In this document: positions 1 through 9,359 of the stretch, piece by piece | Layout: each line of letters starts with the position of its first letter | Numbering within the stretch: the first letter of the stretch is position 1 | Assembly (NCBI RefSeq): GCF_902728265.1 | Contig: NZ_CACVBR010000003.1 | Location: forward strand, 147,959-211,958 | From: Chryseobacterium potabilaquae | GTDB taxonomy: Bacteria; Bacteroidota; Bacteroidia; Flavobacteriales; Weeksellaceae | Length of the DNA: 64,000 nucleotides | Direction of reading: 5' to 3' | Notes under the pieces: generated by a model | What the model was told of the DNA's origin: nothing | Database searches by the model: none | The model's input: the letters and a program-made list of their open reading frames with translations, nothing else | Program-made: the position numbers and the translations under genes

Positions 1-3000
1 TAAAAATTATATACAATACAGGTAAAACAAATAGAGTAAGAAATGTAGCCGTCACAAGTCCTCCAATCACTACCGTTGCCAAAGGTTTTTGAACTTCTGC
101 TCCTGCGCCGGTAGAAATAGCCATCGGCAAGAATCCTAATGAAGCTACAGTAGCAGTCATCAAAACTGGTCTTAATCTGGTTTTTGTTCCTTCGTACACT
201 CTTTTTAGTATGTTTTTCTCGCCCTCTTTTTCCAGTTGGTTAAAAGTCCCGATCAAAACAATTCCATTGAGAACGGCGACTCCAAAAAGGGCAATAAAAC
301 CAATTCCCGCGCTAATACTGAATGGCATCCCTCTTAATAATAAAGCTAGTACTCCTCCAATTGCACTCATAGGAATTGCCGTAAAAATTAAGATGGCTTG
401 TTTAAAAGAGTGAAAGGTAAAATAGAGCAACATAAAAATCAATAATAAAGATACTGGAACCGCTATCAAAAGTCGTTTACTCGCCGCCTGCAAGTTTTCA
501 AATTGCCCTCCATAGGTAAAGTAATATCCGGAAGGTAACTTAATTTGTTTATCCAATTTACCCTGAATATCCTTTACCACACTTTCTACATCTCTATCTT
601 TTATATTAAAACCAATTACAATTCTCCTTTTTCCATCTTCTCGGCTAATTTGGCTAGGACCTAGTTTATAACTGATATTGGCTACTTGAGAAAGAGGGAT
701 CTGTGTTCCGGATATTGTATTTATCATCAAATTATTAACATCGTCAATAGTAGTTCTATGAAGACTATCCAATCGAACCACCAAATCAAAACGTCTTTCG
801 TTTTCAAAAACCTGTCCTGCACTTTTACCTGCAAAAGCAGTACTTAAAGCATTATTAACATCTTCAATGTTTAATCCGTAATTTGCTATTCTGGTTCTAT
901 CATATTGTACATTAATTTGAGGAAGGCCTGTCACTTTTTCTATTTGAGGAGCAGTGGCTCCTGCCGTAGTTTGGATAATTTTACCCACTCTATCTGCATA
1001 TACAGATAATGAATCTAAATTTTCTCCAAAAATCTTCACCGCTACATCTTGCCGAACTCCAGTCATCAACTCATTAAATCGCATTTGTATAGGTTGATTT
1101 TTTTCAAAAAACACGCCGGGGATTACTTCTAGCTTTTCTATAATTTCATCAGCTAGCTTTTCATACGATTTTTTTGTTTTCCATTCATTCTGAGGCTTTA
1201 AAACAACAATTAAATCCGATGCTTCTGGAGGCATTGGATCTGTAGGAACTTCTGCAGAACCCGTTTTGCCTATCACCGTTTTTACCTCATCAAACTGTTT
1301 AATGATTCTGGATGCCTGCATAGAAGTTTCAATACTTTGACTTAATGAACTTCCTTGTGGCAAAATACAGTGAAATGCATAGTCTCCTTCTTGTAGCTGA
1401 GGAATAAACTCTCCTCCCATATTCTTAAAGATCACCACAATGATCACAAAGACCAACACCGTTATAGAAACTACGACATATTTTATCTGAATTATTTTCA
1501 GTAGCAGAGGTTCATAAATTCCCTGTAGCCGATTCATCATCTTATCTGAAAAAGATTCTTTATGGGATATTTTCTTTGACAAGCATAAAGCACTCATCAT
1601 AGGAATATACGTCAATGATAGAATTAGGGCTCCTAAAATAGCAAAGCCTACTGTTTTTGCCATTGGAGTAAACATTTTCCCCTCCACTCCTGCAAGAGTA
1701 AGAATAGGAATATAGACGATAAGAATAATAATCTCTCCAAAAGCCGCACTACTCCTAATTTTTGATGCGGAAATAAAAACCTCTTCATCCATTTCATTTT
1801 GAGTAAGTTTTTGCACAGATTTTCTGAGTCCCAAATGATGAAGAGTGGCTTCCACAATAATTACTGCTCCATCTACAATTAACCCAAAATCTATAGCTCC
1901 CAAACTCATCAAATTGGCACTTACACCAAACACATTCATCATTCCTAATGCAAATAATAATGATAATGGAATTGCTGAAGCAACTATTAACCCTGCTCTG
2001 AAATTTCCCAGAAAAATAACTAAGACGAATATGACAATGAGTGCACCTTCAACTAAATTCTTCTCTACTGTCTTCATCGCTCTCCCTACCAAATCCGTTC
2101 TATCTAGAAAGGGTTCTATTACAACATCATCAGGCAGCGATTTTTGAATCGTAGGAATTTTAGCTTTAATATTTCTCACCACTTCATTGCTATTTACTCC
2201 CTTTAGCATCATAACGACTCCTCCTACAGCATCAACTTTTCCATCATAAGTCATTGCTCCATAACGAATAGCACTTCCAAAACGAACATTAGCCACATCT
2301 TTAATAAAAATAGGAACATTTCCGGTTTCATTTTTTACTGCGATATTTTTAACGTCTTCCAATGATGTTACAATTCCTATTCCCCGGATAAAATAAGCAT
2401 TTGGCTTTTTATCAATATAAGCTCCCCCCGTATTTTGATTATTTTTTTCTAATGCCGTAAAAATATCTGTAATACTAACTCCCATGGCTTTAAGACGATT
2501 AGGATCAATAGCCACTTCATATTGTTTTAATTGGCCTCCAAAACTGTTTATTTCAGCAACACCCGGAGTTCCGTTAAGTTGTCTTCGTACAATCCAATCC
2601 TGCATGGTACGGAGCTCTTTAGCATCATATTTATTTTCACTGCCTTTCTTCGGATGGATAACATATTGATATACTTCTCCTAGTCCTGTACTCACCGGAG
2701 CAAGTTCAGGAGTTCCTATTCCTTTTGGAATTTCTTCTGAGGCATCTTTTAATTTTTCGTTGATAAGCTGCCTGGCAAAATAGATATCGACATCGTCTTT
2801 GAATACAACCGTAATTACCGATAATCCAAATCGTGAAATACTTCTTGTTTCTTCAATATCCGGAATATTTGCAATACTCTGCTCTATAGGAAAAGTAACC
2901 AGCTGCTCTACTTCTTGCCCTGCCAATGTAGGGCACACCGTAATAATCTGAACCTGATTATTAGTAATATCGGGAACTGCATCTATAGGCAATCGGGTGG

Positions 3001-3091
3001 CACTCCAAACTCCCCATACCATAAGTAACAAAGTCATTACACCGATAATGATTTTGTTTTTAATACTGAATTTGATAATTTTATCTAGCAC
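1..3091 (-). CDS. CzcA/CusA-type heavy-metal efflux RND transporter (3' end cut off by window edge)
   Basis: Inner-membrane proton-driven pump of the HME-RND family, which exports metal cations through a tripartite complex. The frame is open from a GTG at 3091 to the window edge, about 1030 codons, close to full length. The N-terminus reads VLDKIIKFSIKNKIIIGV, followed by a hydrophobic segment. The TM4 proton-relay signature DFGLIVDGAVIIVE is present, with Asp401, Asp407 and Glu414 aligning with the essential acidic residues of CzcA. The last visible residues (LTLFVLPVLYIIF) are the usual end of TM12. I chose GTG because no ATG lies between it and an upstream in-frame stop; the first internal ATG would cut into TM1. 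The partner CusB and TolC genes would lie to the left, outside the window. The metal cannot be told from sequence alone. Confidence 0.93.
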   Translation of the reverse strand, partial: MLDKIIKFSIKNKIIIGVMTLLLMVWGVWSATRLPIDAVPDITNNQVQIITVCPTLAGQEVEQLVTFPIEQSIANIPDIEETRSISRFGLSVITVVFKDDVDIYFARQLINEKLKDASEEIPKGIGTPELAPVSTGLGEVYQYVIHPKKGSENKYDAKELRTMQDWIVRRQLNGTPGVAEINSFGGQLKQYEVAIDPNRLKAMGVSITDIFTALEKNNQNTGGAYIDKKPNAYFIRGIGIVTSLEDVKNIAVKNETGNVPIFIKDVANVRFGSAIRYGAMTYDGKVDAVGGVVMMLKGVNSNEVVRNIKAKIPTIQKSLPDDVVIEPFLDRTDLVGRAMKTVEKNLVEGALIVIFVLVIFLGNFRAGLIVASAIPLSLLFALGMMNVFGVSANLMSLGAIDFGLIVDGAVIIVEATLHHLGLRKSVQKLTQNEMDEEVFISASKIRSSAAFGEIIILIVYIPILTLAGVEGKMFTPMAKTVGFAILGALILSLTYIPMMSALCLSKKISHKESFSDKMMNRLQGIYEPLLLKIIQIKYVVVSITVLVFVIIVVIFKNMGGEFIPQLQEGDYAFHCILPQGSSLSQSIETSMQASRIIKQFDEVKTVIGKTGSAEVPTDPMPPEASDLIVVLKPQNEWKTKKSYEKLADEIIEKLEVIPGVFFEKNQPIQMRFNELMTGVRQDVAVKIFGENLDSLSVYADRVGKIIQTTAGATAPQIEKVTGLPQINVQYDRTRIANYGLNIEDVNNALSTAFAGKSAGQVFENERRFDLVVRLDSLHRTTIDDVNNLMINTISGTQIPLSQVANISYKLGPSQISREDGKRRIVIGFNIKDRDVESVVKDIQGKLDKQIKLPSGYYFTYGGQFENLQAASKRLLIAVPVSLLLIFMLLYFTFHSFKQAILIFTAIPMSAIGGVLALLLRGMPFSISAGIGFIALFGVAVLNGIVLIGTFNQLEKEGEKNILKRVYEGTKTRLRPVLMTATVASLGFLPMAISTGAGAEVQKPLATVVIGGLVTATFLTLFVLPVLYIIF

Positions 3092-3333
3092 AAATTGAGA
3101 TTTAATTTGTAATTGTCTATTTCTATTTTATCATACATAAAAGACCTATTTTTAATAGTCATCAAACTCCATTTGTATACAAAAGGTAATTTGGAAACTG
3201 AAACCTAATTAAAATAGTTGACAATTAATTGATTATTAAAAATTCATCCACCATACATAATGGATCAGACACAAAAATGCAATAAAACCTTATGCAACAA
3301 AATGGCAAAAGTTTAAAACATCTTTAATACAAA

Positions 3334-3657
3334 TTAAATTTTAGGAGGTTGCCAGATATGGTCATACATCTGGTAGGCGAAGTTATTCTTTTGAAAAAGA
3401 ATTTTTGTAGAAAAATACGTTTGAATCTGCTCAGGAAACTCTATCAGCTTTTGCATCTTAAATGCCGTAGCTGCAATTTGGCAACAATTACAAATACACA
3501 AGGGAGAACAAATATCTTCCTTGTCTCTTGAATGTGGCTCTTCCATATTGAGTGTAAAATCCATTTTAGATGAACTTGATTGTTTATGCACATCCTGGCA
3601 TGGCATTACAGTCAATACCATGAAATAGATTGCTAAAATAAATCTGAACAAGTTCAT
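3334..3657 (-). CDS. Small Cys-rich secreted protein, probably DUF6660 family
   Basis: About 107 residues with a hydrophobic N-terminal segment (MNLFRFILAIYFMVLTVMPC) like a signal peptide. A central cysteine cluster follows (ICSPLCICNCC), then a tail ending WQPPKI. Small proteins of this shape sit just upstream of CzcA/CusA operons in flavobacteria and are annotated DUF6660; I recognise the pattern but not a function. The cysteine cluster and the neighbouring efflux pump suggest metal binding, which is inference. A longer reading from 3687 is possible. However, a TATATTTG promoter box (3663-3670) lies inside that extension, so the Met at 3657 is preferred. Confidence 0.7.
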   Translation of the reverse strand: MNLFRFILAIYFMVLTVMPCQDVHKQSSSSKMDFTLNMEEPHSRDKEDICSPLCICNCCQIAATAFKMQKLIEFPEQIQTYFSTKILFQKNNFAYQMYDHIWQPPKI

Positions 3658-3662
3658 GACGA

Positions 3663-3670
3663 CAAATATA
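3663..3670 (-). promoter_or_regulatory. Candidate -7 box (TATATTTG) before the Cys-rich protein
   Basis: It matches the Bacteroidota -7 element TAnnTTTG and lies 5 bases before the ATG at 3657. The transcript would be leaderless or nearly so. No well-spaced -33 TTTG is present; the nearest is 24 bases upstream. Confidence 0.35.
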
Positions 3671-3985
3671 AACCTTTTCTCACTCATGAAAGTTCAAATT
3701 TGATTAAATTTTCATTAAAATTAAAACTACTCGAAACACATTGGACAAAACTACTTTTAATATTATAAAAAACAGTGTATCCGACAATTTCCTTTTAGAA
3801 AACTTAGTCTTACACCAATTTATAGCAGATTTATAGCAGAACCTCTAATATATAATCTTAATCAACCAGAAAAAACGAGTTCTAGAAAAAGGTAATCTCA
3901 ATTATCCTATGACTATTCGTTTGTGTATACCTACTCAATACACAAAAAGAAAATCTATATTGTAAAAAGTTATTAATTTTATGGT

Positions 3986-4396
3986 ATGAAAGTTTTAATT
4001 GTAAATGGCCCTAATTTAAATCTTTTAGGCACCAGAGAACCCGAAATTTATGGAAGTATATCTATGGAAGATTATTTGGCAAAACTACAATCTGAATTTC
4101 CTTCTTATGAATTAACGTATTACCAATCGAATATAGAAGGTGAAATTATTAATCGTCTCCAAAAAGATGATTTTGATGCCTTAATCATCAATCCTGGTGC
4201 GTTTACTCACTACTCTTATGCCATTGCTGATTGTTTAAAAAATATCCAAAAAACTAAAATAGAAGTTCATATCAGTAATATTTATAAAAGAGAAGAATTT
4301 CGTCAAAAATCTGTTACGGCAGCAAATACTGATGCTGTATTATCAGGTTTTGGAATGGAAGGATATAGACTAGCCATATTAAGTATACAACATTAG
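3986..4396 (+). CDS. aroQ: Type II 3-dehydroquinate dehydratase
   Basis: Cytosolic enzyme of the shikimate pathway, converting 3-dehydroquinate to 3-dehydroshikimate. At 136 residues it has the usual length for the dodecameric type II family. The diagnostic N-terminus NGPNLNLLGTREPEIYG carries the catalytic tyrosine (Tyr22). The IINPGAFTHYS loop and the EVHISNIYKREEFRQKS segment, with the catalytic His and the substrate-binding Arg, are intact. It is a single gene on the plus strand, convergent with the surface-protein gene to its right and separated from it by a terminator hairpin. Confidence 0.97.
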   Translation: MKVLIVNGPNLNLLGTREPEIYGSISMEDYLAKLQSEFPSYELTYYQSNIEGEIINRLQKDDFDALIINPGAFTHYSYAIADCLKNIQKTKIEVHISNIYKREEFRQKSVTAANTDAVLSGFGMEGYRLAILSIQH

Positions 4397-4414
4397 CAAA
4401 ACTTTATAAATGAC

Positions 4415-4443
4415 AAAAGGGAGATTTTAAAAACCTCCCTTTT
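4415..4443 (+). terminator. Intrinsic terminator after aroQ (possibly bidirectional)
   Basis: Stem AAAAGGGAG / CTCCCTTTT with an 11-base loop, followed on the plus strand by a T run. It lies 18 bases after the aroQ stop. The minus-strand copy also ends in TTTT, so it may serve the convergent surface-protein gene too. Confidence 0.85.
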
Positions 4444-4478
4444 TTATTCTTAAAATAAAATTTTCTAGAATATATTAT

Positions 4479-6353
4479 TTATTCTGCAACACAACGTACT
4501 GATTGTGCATAAGCACGAGAGTAACCCGTGAGAACAACACTAGGTGGTGTATCAAACACCATACTATAAGCATTTGAAATATTTTCCGTACTCGTCCAAT
4601 AAAACCCTAAAGCACCACGCATATATAAAGATCCTCCTGAAACGTGACGCATTCCAGCAGCTGGGAATATAATCATTTTGCCTCCACATGTATATGTTCT
4701 TGCGAATCCATAATTTGTTGCATTAGAGCCATATGATCCAATCTGACCTAAGGAATTGTTATTCATCAACGTATTATATTCAGCTCTTGTTGGTATACGG
4801 AAGCCTGTAGGGCAAGGGTCGTTTGCCGTTTTTACAGGAGATGCTTCTGTTCCACTATTCCAAGAACTATCCGGCTGATTAAGGGATGGATTCCAACCTA
4901 TGATATTTCCGGCAGGAGTATCTGCGTCTGCCACTACTATATTAGTTCCCCACTGATAATAATTTCCATGAAGTTCTTTCACCGGAATATAAGGGTTCGC
5001 GCTAGTATCTGCACCTATATTATACAATGACCAAGCCTTCGTAGATCCACACATCACTACGGTTCCATCCTGGTCATTCATCACCGTTTTGTTCACATTA
5101 CAAGATTGAGACCCAAAAGTAATTGGAATAGTCATCGCTATAGCAGCAGCCGGAGTACCGGTTACATTATATACTAAGTTACCATTTCCTGTTGCCAATG
5201 TACCTGCAGGAAGTGTAAATGTTAATCCATTTTGAGTGAAAGACAATTGAGGGTAAGCATCACCATTTCCTCCTGTATAAGCAACAGTAAGAGTACCTGT
5301 ATATGCTTCTCCTTGGTGGAGAGTTGCAGGTGCAAATACAGCCGTTCCACAATCTAGTGAAGAAACATCCGCCGTAAAATTATCCACATCCACAGTAAAT
5401 GCACAAGTTTTTCCTGCTATTGTAATATTAAATGTCGCAGTTCCTGCAGCAGAAGGTGTGCCAGTAATTGCCAACATAAAACTTCCGTTTCCACTAGCTA
5501 AAGCTCCTCCCATTAAACTAGCCGTTAATCCGGTAACTCCGGTTGAAGTAAACGCCGCCGATGGATATGTTCCTCCATTTCCTCCTATATAAGGTACTGT
5601 AACTGTTACCCCACTTACAGCAACTCCAGAGTGTACTGCTCCAGAAGTAGATGCATTCACACATTCTATATCAAGAACATGACCACTTGGTACATTGGAA
5701 CTACATAATGATCCCCAATTGGGCACCAATGGATCCGAAGAATCATTAACCATCACACAACCCAAGTTAGCAGCGAAACAATCCGTACAATAAATAATCA
5801 AACCTTTTGCAGGGTTCTGTATGGCATTCATTTCTACTTCAGTCATTCTTGGAGGAAGAAACCCCAAAGTAAGGCTGGTAAGATCAAGAATAGCAGAAGG
5901 ATCAGGAGAAGTTGTCCCCATTGCTATTCTTCCCCCCATAAATCCTAAATTATTCCCATTCATAGTAACATTACGGGTATCAGTCAATGTTCCATCCGAA
6001 TTATAAAAATTATTTCCACCTCCCATTTTCCACCATTCATTCGTAGTCGAATCGAAATAATAATACCCTATGGCATCTACTCTCACCGTTTGGCCCACCT
6101 GATTAGTTTGATCTGCCGGTGCTGTGACAAAAATTACGGTTCCATTCTGAGCTGCTCCATATACGTTTGACGCAATCGCAGCAAATAAGGCATTTCCCGT
6201 AATTTTAGGTAATATGAGACCTTCAGCAGCAGTCCCATCCGATGTTTTACCTGTAATATCTAGCGTCGCTTTGGGTGAAGGATTATTAATCCCAACTTGT
6301 CCAAACGAAAAAGCACTAGATAGTAATAAAATAAGTAAATTAGTTTTTTTCAT
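4479..6353 (-). CDS. Secreted surface protein with two Ig-like repeats and a C-terminal FISUMP domain
   Basis: A 624-residue exported protein of unknown role. It has a signal peptide (about 1-19, MKKTNLLILLLSSAFSFGQ) followed by VGINNPSPKATLDITG, a mature N-terminus common in flavobacterial surface proteins. Two tandem beta-rich units lie at roughly 228-330 and 332-430. Both carry YxGGNG-x-YP and TGxLxxGNGxxxxxVTGTPxAA-type motifs. The last 190 residues (435-624) match the Fibrobacter succinogenes major paralogous (FISUMP, TIGR02145) domain: NDPCPTGFRIPTRAEY, GFYWTST, and a C-terminal SVRCV. No Por/T9SS sorting domain is visible at the end. The gene stands alone. Confidence 0.85.
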   Translation of the reverse strand: MKKTNLLILLLSSAFSFGQVGINNPSPKATLDITGKTSDGTAAEGLILPKITGNALFAAIASNVYGAAQNGTVIFVTAPADQTNQVGQTVRVDAIGYYYFDSTTNEWWKMGGGNNFYNSDGTLTDTRNVTMNGNNLGFMGGRIAMGTTSPDPSAILDLTSLTLGFLPPRMTEVEMNAIQNPAKGLIIYCTDCFAANLGCVMVNDSSDPLVPNWGSLCSSNVPSGHVLDIECVNASTSGAVHSGVAVSGVTVTVPYIGGNGGTYPSAAFTSTGVTGLTASLMGGALASGNGSFMLAITGTPSAAGTATFNITIAGKTCAFTVDVDNFTADVSSLDCGTAVFAPATLHQGEAYTGTLTVAYTGGNGDAYPQLSFTQNGLTFTLPAGTLATGNGNLVYNVTGTPAAAIAMTIPITFGSQSCNVNKTVMNDQDGTVVMCGSTKAWSLYNIGADTSANPYIPVKELHGNYYQWGTNIVVADADTPAGNIIGWNPSLNQPDSSWNSGTEASPVKTANDPCPTGFRIPTRAEYNTLMNNNSLGQIGSYGSNATNYGFARTYTCGGKMIIFPAAGMRHVSGGSLYMRGALGFYWTSTENISNAYSMVFDTPPSVVLTGYSRAYAQSVRCVAE

Positions 6354-6695
6354 CGTATTAAATATTTTATATCTATATTATTTGAAGCAAAATAATTATA
6401 CATAATTCTAATTTATAAAATTGATTTTATCAACATAAAGCTCAATTAGAATTAATAAAAATAAACACAACGTAAATATACAAAGGATAATAATTTTTAT
6501 ACCACAATATATGTAGTTTAAAAACTAATTATTATTAAAATTAAAACTATAGTTAAAAATATCCAATAACTATTATTATCAATGTATTTAAAACAACAAA
6601 AACTTTAACATATAGCTAAAGTCTTTTATGCACCCTACTAAAAAATAAAATATTTCATAAAAAAAGCTGATTTAAAATAAACCAGCTTGTATATA
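6354..6695. other. AT-rich intergenic region
   Basis: 342 bases between the surface-protein start and the pckA stop. It holds the pckA terminator at its right end and must hold the promoter of the surface-protein gene. The closest -7 match is TTATTTTG, one base off TAnnTTTG. No ORF or RNA gene seen. Confidence 0.5.
6658..6688 (-). terminator. Intrinsic terminator of pckA
   Basis: On the minus strand AAGCTG / CAGCTT pairs, with an extended TTTA/TAAA inner stem and a run of seven T. It starts 8 bases after the pckA stop. Confidence 0.85.
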
Positions 6696-8315
6696 TTATT
6701 TAATTGTTTGTTCTTGCAACTGAGGTCCCGAAAAAATCAATTTCTTTCCTTCATCAGTATTACAATATTGTTCAAAGTTTTTAATATACTTCGCAGCAAG
6801 ATCTCTTGCTTTATCCTCCCAATCAGAAACATTTTTATAGGTATCTCTTGGGTCTAATATCCCTTCAGAAACATTAGATAATAAGGTAGGTATTTCAAGA
6901 TTCATAATTGGAATTCTTGTTTTTGGAGCGTTTTCTATAGATCCATCAATAATGGAATCAATAATTGCTCTCGTATCTTTTAATGATATTCTTTTTCCCG
7001 TACCATTCCAACCTGTATTCACTAAATATGCTTTTGCACCATGCTCTTTCATTTTCCCTATCAATGTCTTAGAATACATTGTTGGATGTAAAGTAAGAAA
7101 TGCTTCACCAAAAGCAGGCGAGAAAGATGGTTCCGGTTCAGTAATACCTCTTTCGGTACCCGCTAATTTAGAAGTATACCCACAAAGGAAATGATACTGT
7201 GCCTGATCTTCATCCAAAATAGAAACTGGAGGCAAAACCCCAAATGCATCGGCAGAAAGATATACTATCTTTTTTGCATGGCCAGCCTTAGAAGGCAAAA
7301 CAATCTTGTTAATATGGTAAATTGGGTAAGAAACCCTTGTATTTTCGGTAATAGAACCATCTGTATAATCAGAAACGCCATCATTTACAACGACATTTTC
7401 AAGAAGAGCGTCTCTTCTGATAGCCCTGAAAATATCCGGTTCTTTTTCTTCAGATAAATCAATCACTTTTGCATAGCATCCTCCTTCATAATTAAATACG
7501 CCCTTATTATCCCAGCCGTGTTCATCATCCCCAATTAAATATCTTTTTGGGTCTGCAGATAATGTTGTTTTCCCTGTTCCGGAAAGTCCAAAAAATAAAG
7601 CAACATCTCCTTGCTCACCAACATTTGCAGAACAATGCATAGAAGCCATTCCTTTTAATGGAAGATAATAATTCATCATCGCAAACATTCCTTTCTTCAT
7701 TTCGCCTCCATACCAAGTTCCTCCAATAATTTGTAATTTTTCAGTTAGGTTAAACATGACAAAATTTTCAGAATGTAATCCTTGTCCTTGCCAATTTGGA
7801 TTCGTTGTTTTTGACCCATTCATGACAGTAAAATCTGGTTCCCCAAAATTTTCCAATTCATAATGAGAGGGACGGATAAACATATTGGTAACAAAATGCG
7901 CTTGCCAAGCCACTTCAACAATAAATCTTACTTTTAATCTTGTATCTGCATTCGTTCCACAAAAAGCATCTACTACATAGATTTTCTTAGCTCCTGATAA
8001 TTGATTTATTACTAATCCTTTACAAGATTGAAAAATTTCTGGGGTTGTGGGTAAGTTTACTTTACCATCCCAAAAAATTGTGTCTTTAGTAACATCATCC
8101 TTAACAATATACCTATCTTTAGGTGAGCGGCCCGTGAAAATTCCTGTTTTTACTGATACTGCACCCGATTCTGTAAGTTCAGACTTCTCAAACCCCTGAT
8201 TCCCAATACAAACCTCAGCCTGATACAACTCTTCGTAAGATGGGTTATAAATAACTTTATAGTCTCCTTTAATCCCTAATCTCTCTAAATCCTGGATGAT
8301 TTTAGCATTTTTCAT
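6696..8315 (-). CDS. pckA: Phosphoenolpyruvate carboxykinase (ATP)
   Basis: Cytosolic gluconeogenic enzyme making PEP and CO2 from oxaloacetate with ATP. At 539 residues it has the normal length of the ATP-dependent family. The kinase-1 P-loop [14 protein letters not shown] and the following metal-binding [11 protein letters not shown] are present. So is the family signature [21 protein letters not shown] ahead of them. The GTP-type enzyme has a different signature. It is a single transcription unit with its own promoter box (8350-8357) and terminator. Confidence 0.98.
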   Translation of the reverse strand: MKNAKIIQDLERLGIKGDYKVIYNPSYEELYQAEVCIGNQGFEKSELTESGAVSVKTGIFTGRSPKDRYIVKDDVTKDTIFWDGKVNLPTTPEIFQSCKGLVINQLSGAKKIYVVDAFCGTNADTRLKVRFIVEVAWQAHFVTNMFIRPSHYELENFGEPDFTVMNGSKTTNPNWQGQGLHSENFVMFNLTEKLQIIGGTWYGGEMKKGMFAMMNYYLPLKGMASMHCSANVGEQGDVALFFGLSGTGKTTLSADPKRYLIGDDEHGWDNKGVFNYEGGCYAKVIDLSEEKEPDIFRAIRRDALLENVVVNDGVSDYTDGSITENTRVSYPIYHINKIVLPSKAGHAKKIVYLSADAFGVLPPVSILDEDQAQYHFLCGYTSKLAGTERGITEPEPSFSPAFGEAFLTLHPTMYSKTLIGKMKEHGAKAYLVNTGWNGTGKRISLKDTRAIIDSIIDGSIENAPKTRIPIMNLEIPTLLSNVSEGILDPRDTYKNVSDWEDKARDLAAKYIKNFEQYCNTDEGKKLIFSGPQLQEQTIK

Positions 8316-8349
8316 TTTACTTATATTTTCTATTTCTATTGAGGTACGA

Positions 8350-8357
8350 CAAAATTA
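8350..8357 (-). promoter_or_regulatory. Candidate -7 box (TAATTTTG) of pckA
   Basis: Matches TAnnTTTG and lies 34 bases before the pckA ATG. About 18 bases further upstream is a TTTT run that resembles, but does not equal, the -33 TTTG. Confidence 0.5.
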
Positions 8358-8440
8358 ATATTAATTAATCGTTAAAAGTGTTTAAATATAATGATATAAG
8401 TCAGAATGACAAATAAAAAATACGACTCACAAAACACTGT

Positions 8441-9346
8441 TTAACAATCAATTAAATCATTCCATTCAAAAATAGTGCTAAAACCTTTTCCCCAAAAATA
8501 GTCTTGATAGCCATCAAATTTTGAGCTCAATACAAAATCTCCTCCCCAAGCACCCAAACTTTTAACAAATACAGGGCAATCCGGGAAAAAAAGTTCTTTA
8601 ACCATGGGAATTTCAAGAAAATTTGAAATTTTTTGTTCATGAAATAGCATTAACTGAGAAAATTCAAATAAATCATTACATAATAAAATATTTTTTGTAA
8701 TATCCGAAAATTCATTAATGAGCTGTTGCGACTTCTTTTTTGATTTATATAAACGAATCCCTTCTCTACTATCCTGTTTTTTATTTAAATGAATGAAAAT
8801 CAAATCATTTTTAAAGGATGGAGTAAAATTGATTTTTTCATATGTTAGTTCAGGCTTATTCTGAAAAAGTACGGCTGACTTTTCTTTTGCTACAGCAATA
8901 TCATACCCGCTTCCTCCCAAACTGATTTCATTCAAATAAAAAGGATCTATTTCTGCCCATTTTGCAAGATTATTCATCAAAGTTGAACTACTTCCCAGTC
9001 CAAAGTTGGCAGGAAATTGAAGATTAGTTTTTAAGCGATAAGTATTTTTTTTTTTAAACTTAAGAGTAGAAAGTGTCTGAACATTCTTTAATGTTTTTAA
9101 AATAAATTCAGCACTTAACGAAATATTAGTTTCTAAAATCTGCCAGTTTTTATAATCAATGATAGTTTTTAACCATAATTTATTCTGGTGATAGGCCTCC
9201 CAAAAAATAAGAGATTGCTCATCATCTTTTTCTTCAAAGAAAAACTCTTGTCCTAGCTGGGTGGGTACTGCTAAGACAAGAGCTCCATCTATAGCGAAAT
9301 ATTCTGAAGTAAGCATAAGCTTTCCTGGTGAAAAAATCTCGCCCAT
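8441..9346 (-). CDS. GYDIA-type GHMP kinase
   Basis: A small-molecule kinase of the GHMP superfamily (mevalonate, homoserine and galactose kinases), about 301 residues. The N-terminal FSPGKLMLTSEYFAIDGALVLA and the ATP-binding motif ANFGLGSSSTL are clear. The family's name-giving motif GYDIA occurs in GGSGYDIAVA. The substrate is unknown: the fold suggests a mevalonate-like compound, but no mevalonate-pathway gene is next to it. I start at the Met at 9346 rather than 9379. The protein then begins MGEIFSPGKLML like its relatives, and the overlap with fabD disappears (13-base gap). It is probably cotranscribed with fabD. Confidence 0.88.
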   Translation of the reverse strand: MGEIFSPGKLMLTSEYFAIDGALVLAVPTQLGQEFFFEEKDDEQSLIFWEAYHQNKLWLKTIIDYKNWQILETNISLSAEFILKTLKNVQTLSTLKFKKKNTYRLKTNLQFPANFGLGSSSTLMNNLAKWAEIDPFYLNEISLGGSGYDIAVAKEKSAVLFQNKPELTYEKINFTPSFKNDLIFIHLNKKQDSREGIRLYKSKKKSQQLINEFSDITKNILLCNDLFEFSQLMLFHEQKISNFLEIPMVKELFFPDCPVFVKSLGAWGGDFVLSSKFDGYQDYFWGKGFSTIFEWNDLIDC

Positions 9347-9359
9347 ATTATTTAGTATA

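Noticed and set aside
1845..2147. 100-codon plus-strand ORF inside the efflux pump
   Set aside because: Antisense to the well-supported CzcA/CusA frame.
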